A stretch of 35,520 nucleotides of DNA from Acidobacteriota bacterium (GCA_021786615.1 JAJYMZ010000095.1:1-35520), one strand, 5' to 3'; shown: positions 16,451-24,993, numbered from the stretch's first letter. Notes: generated by a model not told the origin, from the letters alone. Made by a program: numbers and translations.

Positions 16451-16605
16451 GTCCTTATGCGGGGTGTGGCCGCCGGATGCCGAGTCTCAAGTCCCAAGTC
16501 CCAAGTCCCAAGTCTCAAGTCCTGAGCCCTGAGTCCCGAGTCCTGAGTGCTGAGCCGAAACTCGCGGACTCAAACAGGGTTGCCGCAGTAGAGGTTCAGG
16601 GATGA
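16447..16605 (+). CDS. Possible 52-residue coupling ORF containing the heptamer array
   Basis: A frame starts at ATG 16447, overlapping the rhodanese stop by 4 nt, and ends at 16605, overlapping the next gene's ATG by 4 nt. Residues 13-37 come from ten tandem heptamers, giving a Ser/Pro/Lys/Val-rich peptide (PSLKSQVPSPKSQV). It may be a translational bridge that carries ribosomes across the repeat rather than a functional protein. No homology is evident. Confidence 0.3.
   Translation: MSPYAGCGRRMPSLKSQVPSPKSQVLSPESRVLSAEPKLADSNRVAAVEVQG
16482..16551. repeat. Ten tandem heptamers (AAGTCCC/GAGTCCT)
   Basis: Ten units in perfect 7-nt phase: GAGTCTC, AAGTCCC three times, AAGTCTC, AAGTCCT, GAGCCCT, GAGTCCC, GAGTCCT, GAGTGCT. 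The consensus is RAGTCCY. Only short inverted partners follow (ACTCGCG, GACTCAA near 16560-16575). It lies inside a likely operon between the rhodanese and MauE-like genes. Confidence 0.92.
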
Positions 16606-17060
16606 AAGTCCGCGTCTGGCTGGTCCATCCTCTCGTGTTGCGCGTTTCCCGTATCGTTCTCGCCGCCGTGATGCTCATGGCGGCGGTCCCGAAGCTGATG
16701 GATCCGCCGGGATTTGCCCAGGCGGTCTTCGCCTATGGTCTGCTGCCGATGGCCCTGGTGGCCCCGCTGGCGCTCACGCTGCCCTGGCTGGAGGCGCTCA
16801 CGGCCCTGGGATTGGTCCTGGGTGTGGCCAGGCGCAGCGCGGCAACTATGATCCTTTTTCTGATGCTTATCTTCATCGGCAGCCTCGGGTTCAACCTTGT
16901 GAAAGGCAACCCCGTGGATTGCGGCTGCTTTGGCGCATCCCAGGTGCAGAAGACCAAAGAGCAGCGGCTCTTCGACATGAAATTGGCGATGCTCCGCGAT
17001 GTGGGTCTCGCCTTGCTGGCGCTTCACGCGCTGCTGGCTCCCTCAAGAAAACCACAATGA
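16602..17060 (+). CDS. MauE/DoxX-like four-helix membrane protein
   Basis: The 152-residue protein has about four membrane helices (near 14-30, 38-58, 60-98 and 125-146) and the conserved VDCGCFG motif with Cys107 and Cys109 after helix three. This pattern fits the MauE/DoxX-like group, thought to support disulfide or redox maturation of exported proteins. It overlaps the signal peptidase start by 4 nt (ATGA). Together with the upstream rhodanese it suggests a thiol-redox function at the membrane; that functional link is inference. Confidence 0.82.
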   Translation: MKVRVWLVHPLVLRVSRIVLAAVMLMAAVPKLMDPPGFAQAVFAYGLLPMALVAPLALTLPWLEALTALGLVLGVARRSAATMILFLMLIFIGSLGFNLVKGNPVDCGCFGASQVQKTKEQRLFDMKLAMLRDVGLALLALHALLAPSRKPQ

Positions 17061-17491
17061 AACCCTGGGTTCCCATCGCCGCGCTGGCCCTGGCGTTGAG
17101 TCCTATTGCGGTGATCCACCCCGTGCAAGTTTCGGGGCGCAGCATGGAGCCCGCCTTGCAGGACGGCGAACTGGTCTGGGCCCTGTGGGCCTGGTGCGGC
17201 GGCCCGCCGGAACGCGGACAACTTTGGCTGGTGCAGGGACCCGAAGGCATGTCCGTGAAGCGCGCCGTGGGCCTGCCGAACGAGCGTATCGAGGCGAAGG
17301 ATGGCGAGATCCTCATCAATGGATCGCGGCTCAACGAGCCCTACGTCCGCAGCAGCGATCATCTCGATGGTGCCTGGGATTGTGGCAACGGTTATTTAAT
17401 GCTCGGCGACAACCGCCCCCAGAGCCACGACGGACGCGCCTGGGGACCGCTATCCAAATCCGCGCTGAAAAGCAGGGTGGTCAGCTTTTAA
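17057..17491 (+). CDS. lepB: Signal peptidase I (short form)
   Basis: The 144-residue product is a compact S26A signal peptidase that cleaves signal peptides of exported proteins. It has one N-terminal hydrophobic segment (3-21), catalytic Ser29 in VSGRSMEP, general base Lys68 in MSVKRAVGLP and box-D/E residues GDNRPQSHDGRAWGP (117-131). It lacks the long insertion of the E. coli enzyme. Its coupling to the MauE-like gene by a 4-nt overlap suggests a dedicated role for a local set of exported proteins, although housekeeping use is possible. ATG at 17057 precedes the signal anchor directly. Confidence 0.9.
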   Translation: MKPWVPIAALALALSPIAVIHPVQVSGRSMEPALQDGELVWALWAWCGGPPERGQLWLVQGPEGMSVKRAVGLPNERIEAKDGEILINGSRLNEPYVRSSDHLDGAWDCGNGYLMLGDNRPQSHDGRAWGPLSKSALKSRVVSF

Positions 17492-17600
17492 CGCGGACCC
17501 ACCTCGTGTATAGGACATTCACCGTTGCAGGTGGACTTCAATCCCCGGCAGTATCGGGAGAGTCGTCGCCGGGCTGAAGCAGGATCGTTGAGGGAAGCAT

Positions 17601-19160
17601 ATGAAACTCAGGCAACTGTTTTGGATTTTGATCGCCTCCTTCACGCTGTGCCTCGGCGCGGGAGATGTAACGATCCTCTACACGAACGATCTCCATGCCC
17701 ATCTCGTGCCCTACAAGCTGCCCTACGTGGACAAGAACAGGGCCATCGGGGGCTTCGCCAACATCGCCACCTACGTGAAGCAGCAGAAAAGGCTGAACCC
17801 GGCCACCTTCTATTTCGATGCGGGCGACTATTTCACGGGTCCCTACCTCAGCAGCCTCACCAAGGGCAGGGCCGTCATAGACGTCATGAACACCATGGGG
17901 TTCGACGCGGTTTCCATCGGGAACCACGAATTCGACCATGGGTGGGACAACACCCTGGTCCAGGTGAGCCGGGCGAAATTTCCCGTGCTGCTCGGGAATG
18001 CGTTCTACCAGGACAGCCAGGTTCCGTTCTGGAACATCCCCTACACAATCCTCGAAAAGGGAGGAGTGAAGATCGGGGTCATCGGCCTCCACGGCCGGTT
18101 CGCCTTCTATGACACCGTCAGCGCGGAAAGACGGATCGGCATTGATGTCCGGGATGAAATCCCGTATCTGCAAAAATACCTGGATGAAATCCGGAGCAAG
18201 GTGGACATCACCGTGCTGCTGATCCATGAAGGCACGCCGGCCAGGCAGTCCAGCCTTGGGAACCAGGATGTGGAGCGTGCGCTGGACCAAGACATCCAGA
18301 CGGCCAAGCAGGTGAGAGGCCTGGATGTGCTCATCACCGGACATGCCCACGTGGGGACTCCGAAGCCCATCGTTGTCGGAAAGACCTTGGTGATGTCCAC
18401 GGATAGCGGTGGGATCAATGTGGGCAAGCTCGTGCTCAATGTGGATGACAAGACCCGGAAACTCAAGGTGTCCCATTTCGAGTTGAAGACGATCTTCGCC
18501 GATGAATGGACGCCCGATCCCCAATCCCAGGAAGTGATCCTCGCCTGGCAGGCCAAGCTGGATGCCGAGGCCAAGCGGAAGATCGGGAGGACCAGTGTGC
18601 CTCTGACCCGCGCCTATGGCGAATCCTCGCCCCTCGGCAACCTGGCCGCCGACGCCATCCTGGCCACGATGCCCGAGGCCCAACTGGGCATCACCAATTC
18701 GGGAGGGATCCGGGCCGACATCCAACAAGGGGAGGTCACCCTGGGTGACGTGCTCAGCGCGTTCCCCTTCACGAACGAAATCGTGGCCATGGAGGTGACG
18801 GGACGGCAGATCAAGGCCCTGATGGAACATGCGGCTGGGGTGACCAACGGCGTGCTCCAGGTCTCGCATGGATTCGAAATGCGCTATGACAGCTCTCTCC
18901 CCTTGGGCCAGCGGGTGAAGTCCATCACCCTGAACGGGCAACCAATCCGGGACGAGGCAAGCTACCGGATCGTGACGAGCTCATTCCTGGCGGACGGCGG
19001 AGACGGGTTTTCCACCTTCGTCCAAGGCCGGAACCGGAAAGTCATGGCGGGGTACTACCTTTCCGATGCCATTGCCGGCTACATCCAGAAAAACAAAGGC
19101 CAAGATCGTCTGGGAGAACCGCGCGTCCTTGATCTGAAGAAAAGCATCTCGGGGCACTAA
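17601..19160 (+). CDS. Secreted 5'-nucleotidase/2',3'-cyclic phosphodiesterase (UshA-like)
   Basis: The 519-residue protein has a signal peptide (1-20), an N-terminal metallophosphatase domain with Asp30/His32 (NDLHAH), Asp76 (AGDYF), Asn108-His109 (GNHEFDHG) and GHAHVG near 250. A C-terminal 5_nucleotid_C substrate domain follows ([48 protein letters not shown]). It should hydrolyse nucleotides or sugar nucleotides in the periplasm to recover phosphate and nucleoside. AGGGA precedes the ATG. It converges with murI with 5 bp between stops. Confidence 0.92.
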   Translation: MKLRQLFWILIASFTLCLGAGDVTILYTNDLHAHLVPYKLPYVDKNRAIGGFANIATYVKQQKRLNPATFYFDAGDYFTGPYLSSLTKGRAVIDVMNTMGFDAVSIGNHEFDHGWDNTLVQVSRAKFPVLLGNAFYQDSQVPFWNIPYTILEKGGVKIGVIGLHGRFAFYDTVSAERRIGIDVRDEIPYLQKYLDEIRSKVDITVLLIHEGTPARQSSLGNQDVERALDQDIQTAKQVRGLDVLITGHAHVGTPKPIVVGKTLVMSTDSGGINVGKLVLNVDDKTRKLKVSHFELKTIFADEWTPDPQSQEVILAWQAKLDAEAKRKIGRTSVPLTRAYGESSPLGNLAADAILATMPEAQLGITNSGGIRADIQQGEVTLGDVLSAFPFTNEIVAMEVTGRQIKALMEHAAGVTNGVLQVSHGFEMRYDSSLPLGQRVKSITLNGQPIRDEASYRIVTSSFLADGGDGFSTFVQGRNRKVMAGYYLSDAIAGYIQKNKGQDRLGEPRVLDLKKSISGH

Positions 19161-19165
19161 GGCTT

Positions 19166-19963
19166 CTATAGCTCCACCAACTCCACGGCATCCAGCGTCT
19201 CGCCGAGGAACCGCGAGCCTACTTCCTTCAAGCGCGTGCCGGCATCGGTGAAGAGGACGCGCAGAGGGCCGCTTGAGCTTTCGGTGCGATAGCCGACGGA
19301 ACTTTTGAGGAGGGCATCCACGGCGCTGGCGGTGGCCTTTCCGCTGTCTATCCACGTGGTGCCGGGCCGCGCGCGATCAAGAGAGGGGCGCAGCACCGGG
19401 TAGTGGGTGCAGCCCAGCACGATGGTCTTCACGGTGTCTGGCAATTGCTTCAAGTAGCGCTCGCAGATTTCCGTGGTGATGGGATCGTCGAGCCAGCCTT
19501 CTTCGGCGAGGCTCACCAGCAGGGGGCAGGCCAGGCTATGAATTTCGGCGTTAGGTGAGCGGCGGCGGATGGCGGCTTCATAGGCACCGCTTTGGACCGT
19601 GGCCAGGGTGCCGATGACGCCCACGGGACCTTGCACTCCAGCGGCCCGTTCGGCCCCGGGCTCGATGACGCCCACAACGGGGCATTTGGCGACCGCTTGC
19701 AGGGCCGGAAGGCCATGGGCCGACGCGGTGTTGCAGGCGATGACCAGGAGTTTCGGATCATAGCGCTGGAGGATCGCGCCGGCCTGCAAAGTGTAGCGTT
19801 CGATGGTGGCGTGGCTCTTGGTGCCGTAGGGCACGCGGGCCGTGTCGCCCAGATAGACAAGGGATTCGCCCGGAAACAGGCGGCGCAGCGCGTGGACCAC
19901 CGTCAGCCCGCCGATGCCGGAATCGAAAACACCGATGGGGCGATTTGAATTCGCAAAGATCAT
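19166..19963 (-). CDS. murI: Glutamate racemase
   Basis: The enzyme interconverts L- and D-glutamate to supply D-Glu for peptidoglycan. The 265-residue product has the substrate loop DSGIGGLTV (14-22), the two catalytic Cys residues Cys77 (ACNTAS) and Cys185 (GCTHYP), and YLGDTARVPYGTKS. The length is typical. GGAG lies about 8 nt before the ATG. The upstream 313-bp spacer contains a palindromic repeat and no gene. Confidence 0.94.
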   Translation of the reverse strand: MIFANSNRPIGVFDSGIGGLTVVHALRRLFPGESLVYLGDTARVPYGTKSHATIERYTLQAGAILQRYDPKLLVIACNTASAHGLPALQAVAKCPVVGVIEPGAERAAGVQGPVGVIGTLATVQSGAYEAAIRRRSPNAEIHSLACPLLVSLAEEGWLDDPITTEICERYLKQLPDTVKTIVLGCTHYPVLRPSLDRARPGTTWIDSGKATASAVDALLKSSVGYRTESSSGPLRVLFTDAGTRLKEVGSRFLGETLDAVELVEL

Positions 19964-20073
19964 TGAAAAGGCTCCGTGACCGGATCTCGAACTGATTCAG
20001 GGGCCATTCTCAAAGGAGATTTTGAGGACATTAAGAAAATAGGGTAATTGGCGGCGCGAAGCGCCCTCCACGA

Positions 20074-20143
20074 CATCCCCTCCATCCCCTTCATCCCTGT
20101 TTTAAAAGCTTTTTTAACAGGGATGAAGGGGATAAAGGGGATA
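20074..20143. repeat. Palindromic element with nonamer arms and AAAAGCTTTT centre
   Basis: Three phased 9-nt units (CATCCCCTC, CATCCCCTT, CATCCCTGT) face ACAGGGATG, AAGGGGATA, AAGGGGATA across an A/T-rich centre containing AAAAGCTTTT. The whole locus can fold into a long hairpin. A small GGCGC-GAA-GCGCC hairpin precedes it at 20053-20065. The remainder of the murI-prmA spacer (19964-20276) shows nothing else. Confidence 0.88.
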
Positions 20144-20276
20144 AAAAACTGGGACTGGAAACGGTCATGCAGATGAATACACAACACTTCACCATCCAAA
20201 AACCCATGATTGGCTTGTCCCTTAACTAGCGATTCTGCGAATTTCCACGTCTTCCGTGTCCAGTCTTTTGTCTGTC

Positions 20277-21140
20277 TCACACTCGCTCCGCCAGAATCGC
20301 CACCCAGGCGCCTTCAGTGCGCAATTCCAGGGGCTTGAAGCCGTGGGCGGCAAGGCTCACCAGGGCTTCGTCCTGGCACTCGGCGAGGATGCCCGAAGCC
20401 ACCAGCCAGCCGCCGGGCTCGGCGATCTCCGCCATGCGGGGCAGCAGCTCCTGGATGGTCAGCAGCAGGATGTTCGCCAGCAGCCCGTGGTAGGGCGGGT
20501 GGATGCGTTCATCGTGGAGATCGCCCACGAAGTAGTCGAAGGGCGTGGGCCCGCCCAGGCCGTTGTTCATGTGGACGAATTCCGCCATGGCGGGCCCGCA
20601 ATCGGGATCAATGTCGAAGGCCGTGATGTCCCGCGCGCCCAGGATGTACGCGGTGAGCGAGAGGATGCCCGTGCCAGCGCCGATGTCCAGGATGGACCCT
20701 TTGAGCTTGCCCGCCCTGGCGAGCTGCTCCAGGAATTCCATGCACAGCCGCGTGGTCTCATGCCCGCCGGTGCCAAAGGCCAGGCCGGGATTCACGGTGA
20801 TGGCGAAGCGATCCAAGGGCATGGATCCCGCATCCCAAAGAGGCCGGATGAAGAAGCGCGAGCCCACGTCGAAGGAGCCGAATCCCTCCCGGCTCTTGGC
20901 GATCCAATCCTCGTCGCCGAAGATCTCGGCGGCTTCCAGCACCACGCCCGGGAAGGCCGAAAGGCCCAGTGGATCCGGGCCTTCAGAGCCAGGCTTGAAA
21001 TAGGCGTAGAAATGGTTCGGAGGGTCCGCCTCGCGATAGGTGGCGGTGGCGCCGAATCCTAAAAGCCATTGGCTGAATCCCTCTTCCATGGATTCGGGCA
21101 CCGTGAGGCGCCAGCGGAGATGTTGCGCGGACGGATTCAT
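20277..21140 (-). CDS. prmA: Ribosomal protein L11 methyltransferase
   Basis: This 287-residue SAM-dependent enzyme methylates ribosomal protein L11. Signature segments are NPGLAFGTGGHETTRLC (117-133), the SAM-binding LDIGAGTGILSL (151-162), DIDP and the LLANILL active-site region. The usual DxGCGSG motif appears as DIGAGTG. It is the last gene of the acp-fabZ-KS-KSlike-SPOR series, starting 3 bp after the SPOR stop. Confidence 0.92.
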   Translation of the reverse strand: MNPSAQHLRWRLTVPESMEEGFSQWLLGFGATATYREADPPNHFYAYFKPGSEGPDPLGLSAFPGVVLEAAEIFGDEDWIAKSREGFGSFDVGSRFFIRPLWDAGSMPLDRFAITVNPGLAFGTGGHETTRLCMEFLEQLARAGKLKGSILDIGAGTGILSLTAYILGARDITAFDIDPDCGPAMAEFVHMNNGLGGPTPFDYFVGDLHDERIHPPYHGLLANILLLTIQELLPRMAEIAEPGGWLVASGILAECQDEALVSLAAHGFKPLELRTEGAWVAILAERV

Positions 21141-21143
21141 CCT

Positions 21144-21695
21144 TCACTCCACGGGCACGGCGAAGGGCTTGAAGCCCGCGGCCTTCATTTTCGTGGCAGC
21201 CGTGTCCACCTCGGGTTTGGTCCCCGCGTGGTTCCACCGCACTTTGAAGAGGCCTTTTCCTTTCACGACCTGGGCGGTGAAACCCGCGGCCTTGGCCTTG
21301 GCGGCCACGCGCTCCGCTTCCGCCTTGTCGGGCGTGGAGAGCAGCTGCAGGGTCCACTTGCCTGGAACCGCCGAGGTTGAAGTCGTTGATACAGCTTTGG
21401 GTGCGGATTGGATTTCCGGTTTCACCTCGGGTTTCGCGCCCACGGTTGAATTGGATTTTGCCGGGGTTTCGTCGTCCCTGCCGTCAATGGCCTTCAGCTG
21501 CTCCTGGATGGGCGCCTGCAAAGCTTGGAGATCCTCGCCGCTGCCTTTGGATGCGGGCCGCAGCAGGGCAGCGCTCTGCTTGCCCACCTGGACGCCCAGC
21601 ACGTAGCTCAAGGTGAGCAAACCCACCCCTACGCTCGTCACCACCAGGATGCTGGAGCGGTTGAGCAGGATGGCGTGGGGATCACGGAAGCCCAT
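21144..21695 (-). CDS. SPOR-domain membrane protein
   Basis: The 183-residue product has a single membrane helix (about 14-34), a Lys/Pro/Ser-rich periplasmic linker and a C-terminal SPOR domain (about 110-183: WTLQLLSTPDKAEAERVAAKAKAAGF ... FKVRWNHAGTKPEVDTAATKMKAAGFKPF). SPOR domains bind denuded peptidoglycan glycans at division sites. The start is 2 bp after the stop of the KS-like gene, so it is probably cotranscribed with the acyl-carrier pathway genes, although the functional link may be incidental. Confidence 0.87.
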   Translation of the reverse strand: MGFRDPHAILLNRSSILVVTSVGVGLLTLSYVLGVQVGKQSAALLRPASKGSGEDLQALQAPIQEQLKAIDGRDDETPAKSNSTVGAKPEVKPEIQSAPKAVSTTSTSAVPGKWTLQLLSTPDKAEAERVAAKAKAAGFTAQVVKGKGLFKVRWNHAGTKPEVDTAATKMKAAGFKPFAVPVE

Positions 21696-21697
21696 GC

Positions 21698-22792
21698 CTA
21701 GAGACTAACCCGCTTGATCACCGCCGCGCACTGGGAGCCTAGGGAGCCGGGCCCGGTGACGAGGATCGGGCCCTCTTCGTCCCCCAGCAACGCGGCGGCC
21801 AGCAGTTGGCCCCCTGAGCCGCAGAATTCGCCCCAGATGAGTTTCGGGAACCGGGGTTTTGGCCAATGGGGATGGCACTTTTGAAGGCTCAGCTCTAATT
21901 CGTCCAAACGCTGGGAGCCATTGCTGCCTCCAATCCAGGCAGTTGGGGACGATGAGCCCAGGGCCTCCGAAGCGGCCACAGCCAAGGCTTGCGCGCGGGC
22001 CTGGGAGGTCTCTTCTCGGGGCGACACGCAGCTCACCGACACCACTTCCCTGCGAATGCGGGCGCCCCGGGACTCGGCCCGCTCGCGGGTTTCCAGCAGG
22101 AAGGCCTGGGCCCCTTCGCCCGGAAGGTAGCCTGTGGCGGCATTCGCAATGGGGCTGCCCTGGAGGGCCAGGCGCCCGGAGCGGCGCAGCAGCTCCACCT
22201 GAAGTGGGAAGAGGCCATCCGTGCCGATGACCAGCACCGCCTCCGCTACGTTCCGCCGCAGCCAGCGCATGGCCTGGTCCAGCGCCGTGAAGGCCGCGTT
22301 TTCCCGCGCCACCTGGGTGATGCTGGGACCCTTGATGCCGAAGGCCAGGGCCACATGCCCAGAGGCGGCGTTGGCCACGCAGTTGGGAAACACCATGGGG
22401 GAGGCGCCTTCGGGCCCCCGCTGGAAATAGGGCTGCATGAAGGCTTCCCCGGCCTCGCTTCCGCCCGTGACAGTGCCCACTGTCATGGCCACCCGGTCGC
22501 CCAGCGCGCCGGCTTTCCAGTCCATGCCTCCATCCGCCAAGGCCTGATGCACCGCGCTCCAGGCGAAGCGGGAGGGCCGGTCCAACCGCCGCAGCTGCAT
22601 GGGCGGGATGATGCCCGCGGGATTGAAGGCCGCGCAAAAGGCGCCGCGTCCGATCCCCAGGCTGGGCGGCAAGTCCGCAAAGCAGGGTTCTCCAGAAGCC
22701 CATGATCGCTGTGCGGCTTCGATGCCATCACCACAGGGCAGCACCAGGCCCAGCCCTGAGATGACGACGCCGTTTCGGCTGGAAAGACTCAT
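21698..22792 (-). CDS. Ketosynthase-like protein without catalytic residues (chain-length-factor type)
   Basis: The 364-residue product has the thiolase fold of beta-ketoacyl-ACP synthases but aligns as a non-catalytic partner. Against the neighbouring active ketosynthase, Cys becomes Glu164 (GPSITQVARENAAF), the HGT His becomes Asn (GGSNGS) and the GHTLGASG His becomes Glu (GEFCGSGG). Type II polyketide and aryl-polyene systems use such a KS-beta/chain-length-factor subunit as heterodimer partner. The true start is ATG 22792, overlapping the ketosynthase stop by 4 nt; the frame is open upstream to 22912 inside the ketosynthase gene. Stoichiometric coupling fits a heterodimer. Confidence 0.85.
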   Translation of the reverse strand: MSLSSRNGVVISGLGLVLPCGDGIEAAQRSWASGEPCFADLPPSLGIGRGAFCAAFNPAGIIPPMQLRRLDRPSRFAWSAVHQALADGGMDWKAGALGDRVAMTVGTVTGGSEAGEAFMQPYFQRGPEGASPMVFPNCVANAASGHVALAFGIKGPSITQVARENAAFTALDQAMRWLRRNVAEAVLVIGTDGLFPLQVELLRRSGRLALQGSPIANAATGYLPGEGAQAFLLETRERAESRGARIRREVVSVSCVSPREETSQARAQALAVAASEALGSSSPTAWIGGSNGSQRLDELELSLQKCHPHWPKPRFPKLIWGEFCGSGGQLLAAALLGDEEGPILVTGPGSLGSQCAAVIKRVSL

Positions 22793-23988
22793 CGCCCCTC
22801 CCAGCGCTTCAATGCGAGGCAGGCATTGTTGCCGCCAAAGGCGAAGGCATTGACCAGGGCCGCCCGCACGCGGCGTTCCCTGGCGTGAAGCGGCGTGCAG
22901 TCCAGATCGCATTCGGGATCGGGGTCTTCCAGTCTCAAGGTGGGGCTCAACCAGCCGGTCCTGAGGGCCATCACCGCCGCGAAGGCGCCCACGGCGCCGG
23001 ACGCGCCGAGGGTGTGGCCGAACTGGGACTTGGTGGAAGTCACGGAAACCCTGTTCGCCGCATCACCCAGGGCGCTTTTGATGGCGGAGGTTTCGGCACC
23101 ATCGTTGGCGGGCGTGGCGGTGCCGTGGGCGCTGATGAAATCCACGTCGTCAGGATTGAAGCCAGCGCATGCCATGGCCATGGAAATGGCCCGGGCCGCG
23201 CCTTCGCCTTCGGGATGGGGCGCCGTGGAATGATGGGCGTCCAGGCTGGCGCCATAGCCGTTCACCTCGGCGAAAATCTCGGCGCCCCGGGCCATGGCCT
23301 GATCCAGAGGTTCCAGGATGAATTGCGCGGAGCCCTCGCCCAGATTGAGTCCCGCGCGATCCCGGCTGAAGGGCCGGCAGGGGCTGGAGTCCATGGCCTT
23401 GAGGCTTGAGAAGCCCGCATAGGTGGTCATGCAAAGCGTTTCGGCGCCACCGGCCACGGCGAGATCCAGCTCGCCTTCGGCAATGCGCTCCCAGGCCTGC
23501 CCAAGGGCTATGAGGGAAGACGAACAGGCTGTCATGACGGTGCTCCGTGGCCCTGTGGCACCCAGTTCCTTGCCCAGCGCATCCGTGATGGTGGTGGGGC
23601 TCTGGTAGATCGCATCCACCGCGCCGGGCCTTTGCCCGGCCATGCGGGCTTGGACATAGGTCTCGGCGGAGGGCAGGCCCGAGGTCCCGGCGCCCTGGAA
23701 GGCGCCCATGCGGCGAGGATCCAGCCCCTGGGTTCCAAGGGTCGTTTGCAGGGCTTCCCGGAGCGACGTGAGGGCGATGAATTCTGCTCTGGTGACCCTT
23801 CGATCCAGCTTCTGGTCCGCAGGCAGGTATACCTCCGCGGCCATCTGCGCGGGTTCTCCGGGCATCTTCAGGTGGGTGAGCGGCCCGATCCCGCAGTCTC
23901 CCTCCAGCATCCGCGCCCAGGTGGAAGGCCCGTTCGGCGCCAGGCTGGAAACGAAGCCCACGCCGGTGATGGCCACGCGCCGGGTCAT
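22789..23988 (-). CDS. Beta-ketoacyl-ACP synthase (KS-alpha/FabF-like)
   Basis: The 399-residue enzyme carries out decarboxylative condensation of malonyl-ACP with an acyl-ACP. The Cys-His-His triad is intact: Cys155 (TACSSS), His288 (SAHGTATP) and His325 (GHTLGASG). The N-terminus RRVAITGVGFVSSLAPNG and the C-terminal NAFAFGGNNACLAL are FabF-like. It is translationally coupled at both ends, to the FabZ-like dehydratase (4-nt overlap at 23985-23988) and to the KS-like partner. Such pairing points to a dedicated iterative pathway rather than primary fatty-acid synthesis. Confidence 0.92.
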   Translation of the reverse strand: MTRRVAITGVGFVSSLAPNGPSTWARMLEGDCGIGPLTHLKMPGEPAQMAAEVYLPADQKLDRRVTRAEFIALTSLREALQTTLGTQGLDPRRMGAFQGAGTSGLPSAETYVQARMAGQRPGAVDAIYQSPTTITDALGKELGATGPRSTVMTACSSSLIALGQAWERIAEGELDLAVAGGAETLCMTTYAGFSSLKAMDSSPCRPFSRDRAGLNLGEGSAQFILEPLDQAMARGAEIFAEVNGYGASLDAHHSTAPHPEGEGAARAISMAMACAGFNPDDVDFISAHGTATPANDGAETSAIKSALGDAANRVSVTSTKSQFGHTLGASGAVGAFAAVMALRTGWLSPTLRLEDPDPECDLDCTPLHARERRVRAALVNAFAFGGNNACLALKRWEGR

Positions 23989-24572
23989 ACGACGTGGTGG
24001 CCGGGCTTTGCCCGGTCATTAGGGGGGGTGCACGAGGGGAGGGTTCCCACCTCCGCGAGCTTGCGAGCGGGAAGCTGCGCGAGCAGCTGTTCGGTGGGAG
24101 TAGAGGGAGCGGAGTGACCGGGCGGTCCCCCTCGTTCATGACCGGGGCCTTCGGGGCCAGCGGCGTTCATCAAGAGCAATTTCGCGGTGCACAGCACGCG
24201 GCCTTCGCAGCTGACGGTTCCATTGATCCGGCAAAGGTTTCCAAAAGCCGCGTCGGGGCTCACTTCCAGACGAAGCTTATCGCCGGGGAAAGCCGAGCCC
24301 TTGAACCGGGCGTCCAGCACCTGGGCCAAAAAAATGTTCTTGCCCGCCAGGGATTCGCATTCCAGGAACCCGCCCGCCTGGGCCAGCATCTCCAGCATCA
24401 GCACGCCCGGCAGCAGAGGGCGGTCCGCGAAGTGGCCCTGGAAGTATGGCTCGTTGATGGTGAGGAGTTTTTCCGCCACCACGCGGACGCCCGGCTCCCG
24501 CTCCAGCACCCGGTCCACCAGCAGGAAGGGATAGCGATGCGGCAGGTGGGCCTTGATGGCTTCGCTGTTCAT
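23985..24572 (-). CDS. FabZ-like 3-hydroxyacyl-ACP dehydratase with C-terminal extension
   Basis: The hot-dog-fold enzyme removes water from 3-hydroxyacyl-ACP. HRYPFLLVDRV (12-22), the catalytic His47 in FQGHFADRPLLPGVLMLEMLAQAG and Glu61 in the same block are clear. Canonical FabZ ends near residue 137 (AKLLLMNA). This protein continues for 58 low-complexity residues rich in Gly, Pro, Thr and Lys that are encoded by a nested palindromic DNA element (24011-24146). The extension reaches the 4-nt overlap with the ketosynthase start. The catalytic domain is complete, so activity is probably kept. Confidence 0.88.
   Translation of the reverse strand: MNSEAIKAHLPHRYPFLLVDRVLEREPGVRVVAEKLLTINEPYFQGHFADRPLLPGVLMLEMLAQAGGFLECESLAGKNIFLAQVLDARFKGSAFPGDKLRLEVSPDAAFGNLCRINGTVSCEGRVLCTAKLLLMNAAGPEGPGHERGGPPGHSAPSTPTEQLLAQLPARKLAEVGTLPSCTPPNDRAKPGHHVV
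24011..24146. repeat. Nested foldback element inside the 3' end of the fabZ-like gene
   Basis: Nested inverted arms are CCCGGTCAT/ATGACCGGG (24011-24019, 24138-24146), ACGAGGGG/CCCCTCGT (24032-24039, 24128-24135), CCCACC/GGTGGG (24046-24051, 24093-24098) and AGCTGC-GCGA-GCAGCT (24073-24088). All four nest correctly. The element is read in frame as the C-terminal tail of the dehydratase. Confidence 0.8.
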
Positions 24573-24608
24573 AAGTTTCAGGCCCCGGCTTTGTTGCCGG
24601 CGCCAATT

Positions 24609-24636
24609 GGGCTACGGGCCTCAGGCTTCAGGCTGC
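24609..24636. repeat. Four heptamers, GGGCTAC/AGGCTTC type
   Basis: Units GGGCTAC, GGGCCTC, AGGCTTC and AGGCTGC run in exact phase just upstream of the fabZ-like gene. They are the inverted relative of the CCGAAGC arrays at 24798 and 24952. The whole 466-bp acp-fabZ spacer (24573-25038) holds no gene. Confidence 0.85.
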
Positions 24637-24797
24637 GTGGCACTGCCCAGTTTAAACGGACCACTGGACTGTGCTCCCACTCCGGGTGTGTCCTTGGCTC
24701 GCGATCACAGAGGCGGCCCTGTTGCTGCGCATGTTCCATTCTTGGAGCGCATTTCAAACTGGCGGCGTTGTGGGCAATGAATGCTAGAGTCCGATGA

Positions 24798-24904
24798 CTG
24801 AAGCCCGAAGCCTGAAGCCCGAAGCCCGAAGCCCGAAGCCTGCCATGAAAATCACGCCCCAAGCCTTCGCTTCCATGGGCTACAGGCCTCAGGCTGCGGG
24901 CTTC
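24798..24904. repeat. Inverted heptamer arrays, CCGAAGC / GGGCTTC
   Basis: Six units (C)(C/T)GAAGC run from 24798 to 24839. After 37 bp, GGGCTAC, AGGCCTC, AGGCTGC and GGGCTTC (24877-24904) run inverted to them. The pair can form a long hairpin between acp and fabZ. Confidence 0.9.
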
Positions 24905-24951
24905 AGGCAAAACAACGGAAGGACTCGGCTGGCACCCTGAGGGATGCGATC

Positions 24952-24993
24952 CTGAAGCCCGAAGCCCGAAGCCCGAAGCCCGAAGCCTGAAGC
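24952..24993. repeat. Six heptamers, CCGAAGC type
   Basis: CTGAAGC, four CCGAAGC and CTGAAGC are in exact 7-nt phase and share the unit of 24798-24839. This is the fourth array within one 466-bp spacer. It ends 45 bp after the acp stop in the direction of acp transcription. Confidence 0.9.

Noticed and set aside
16482-16551. CRISPR array
   Set aside because: Units are 7 nt with no unique spacers; there are no cas genes in the window. It is a simple tandem array.
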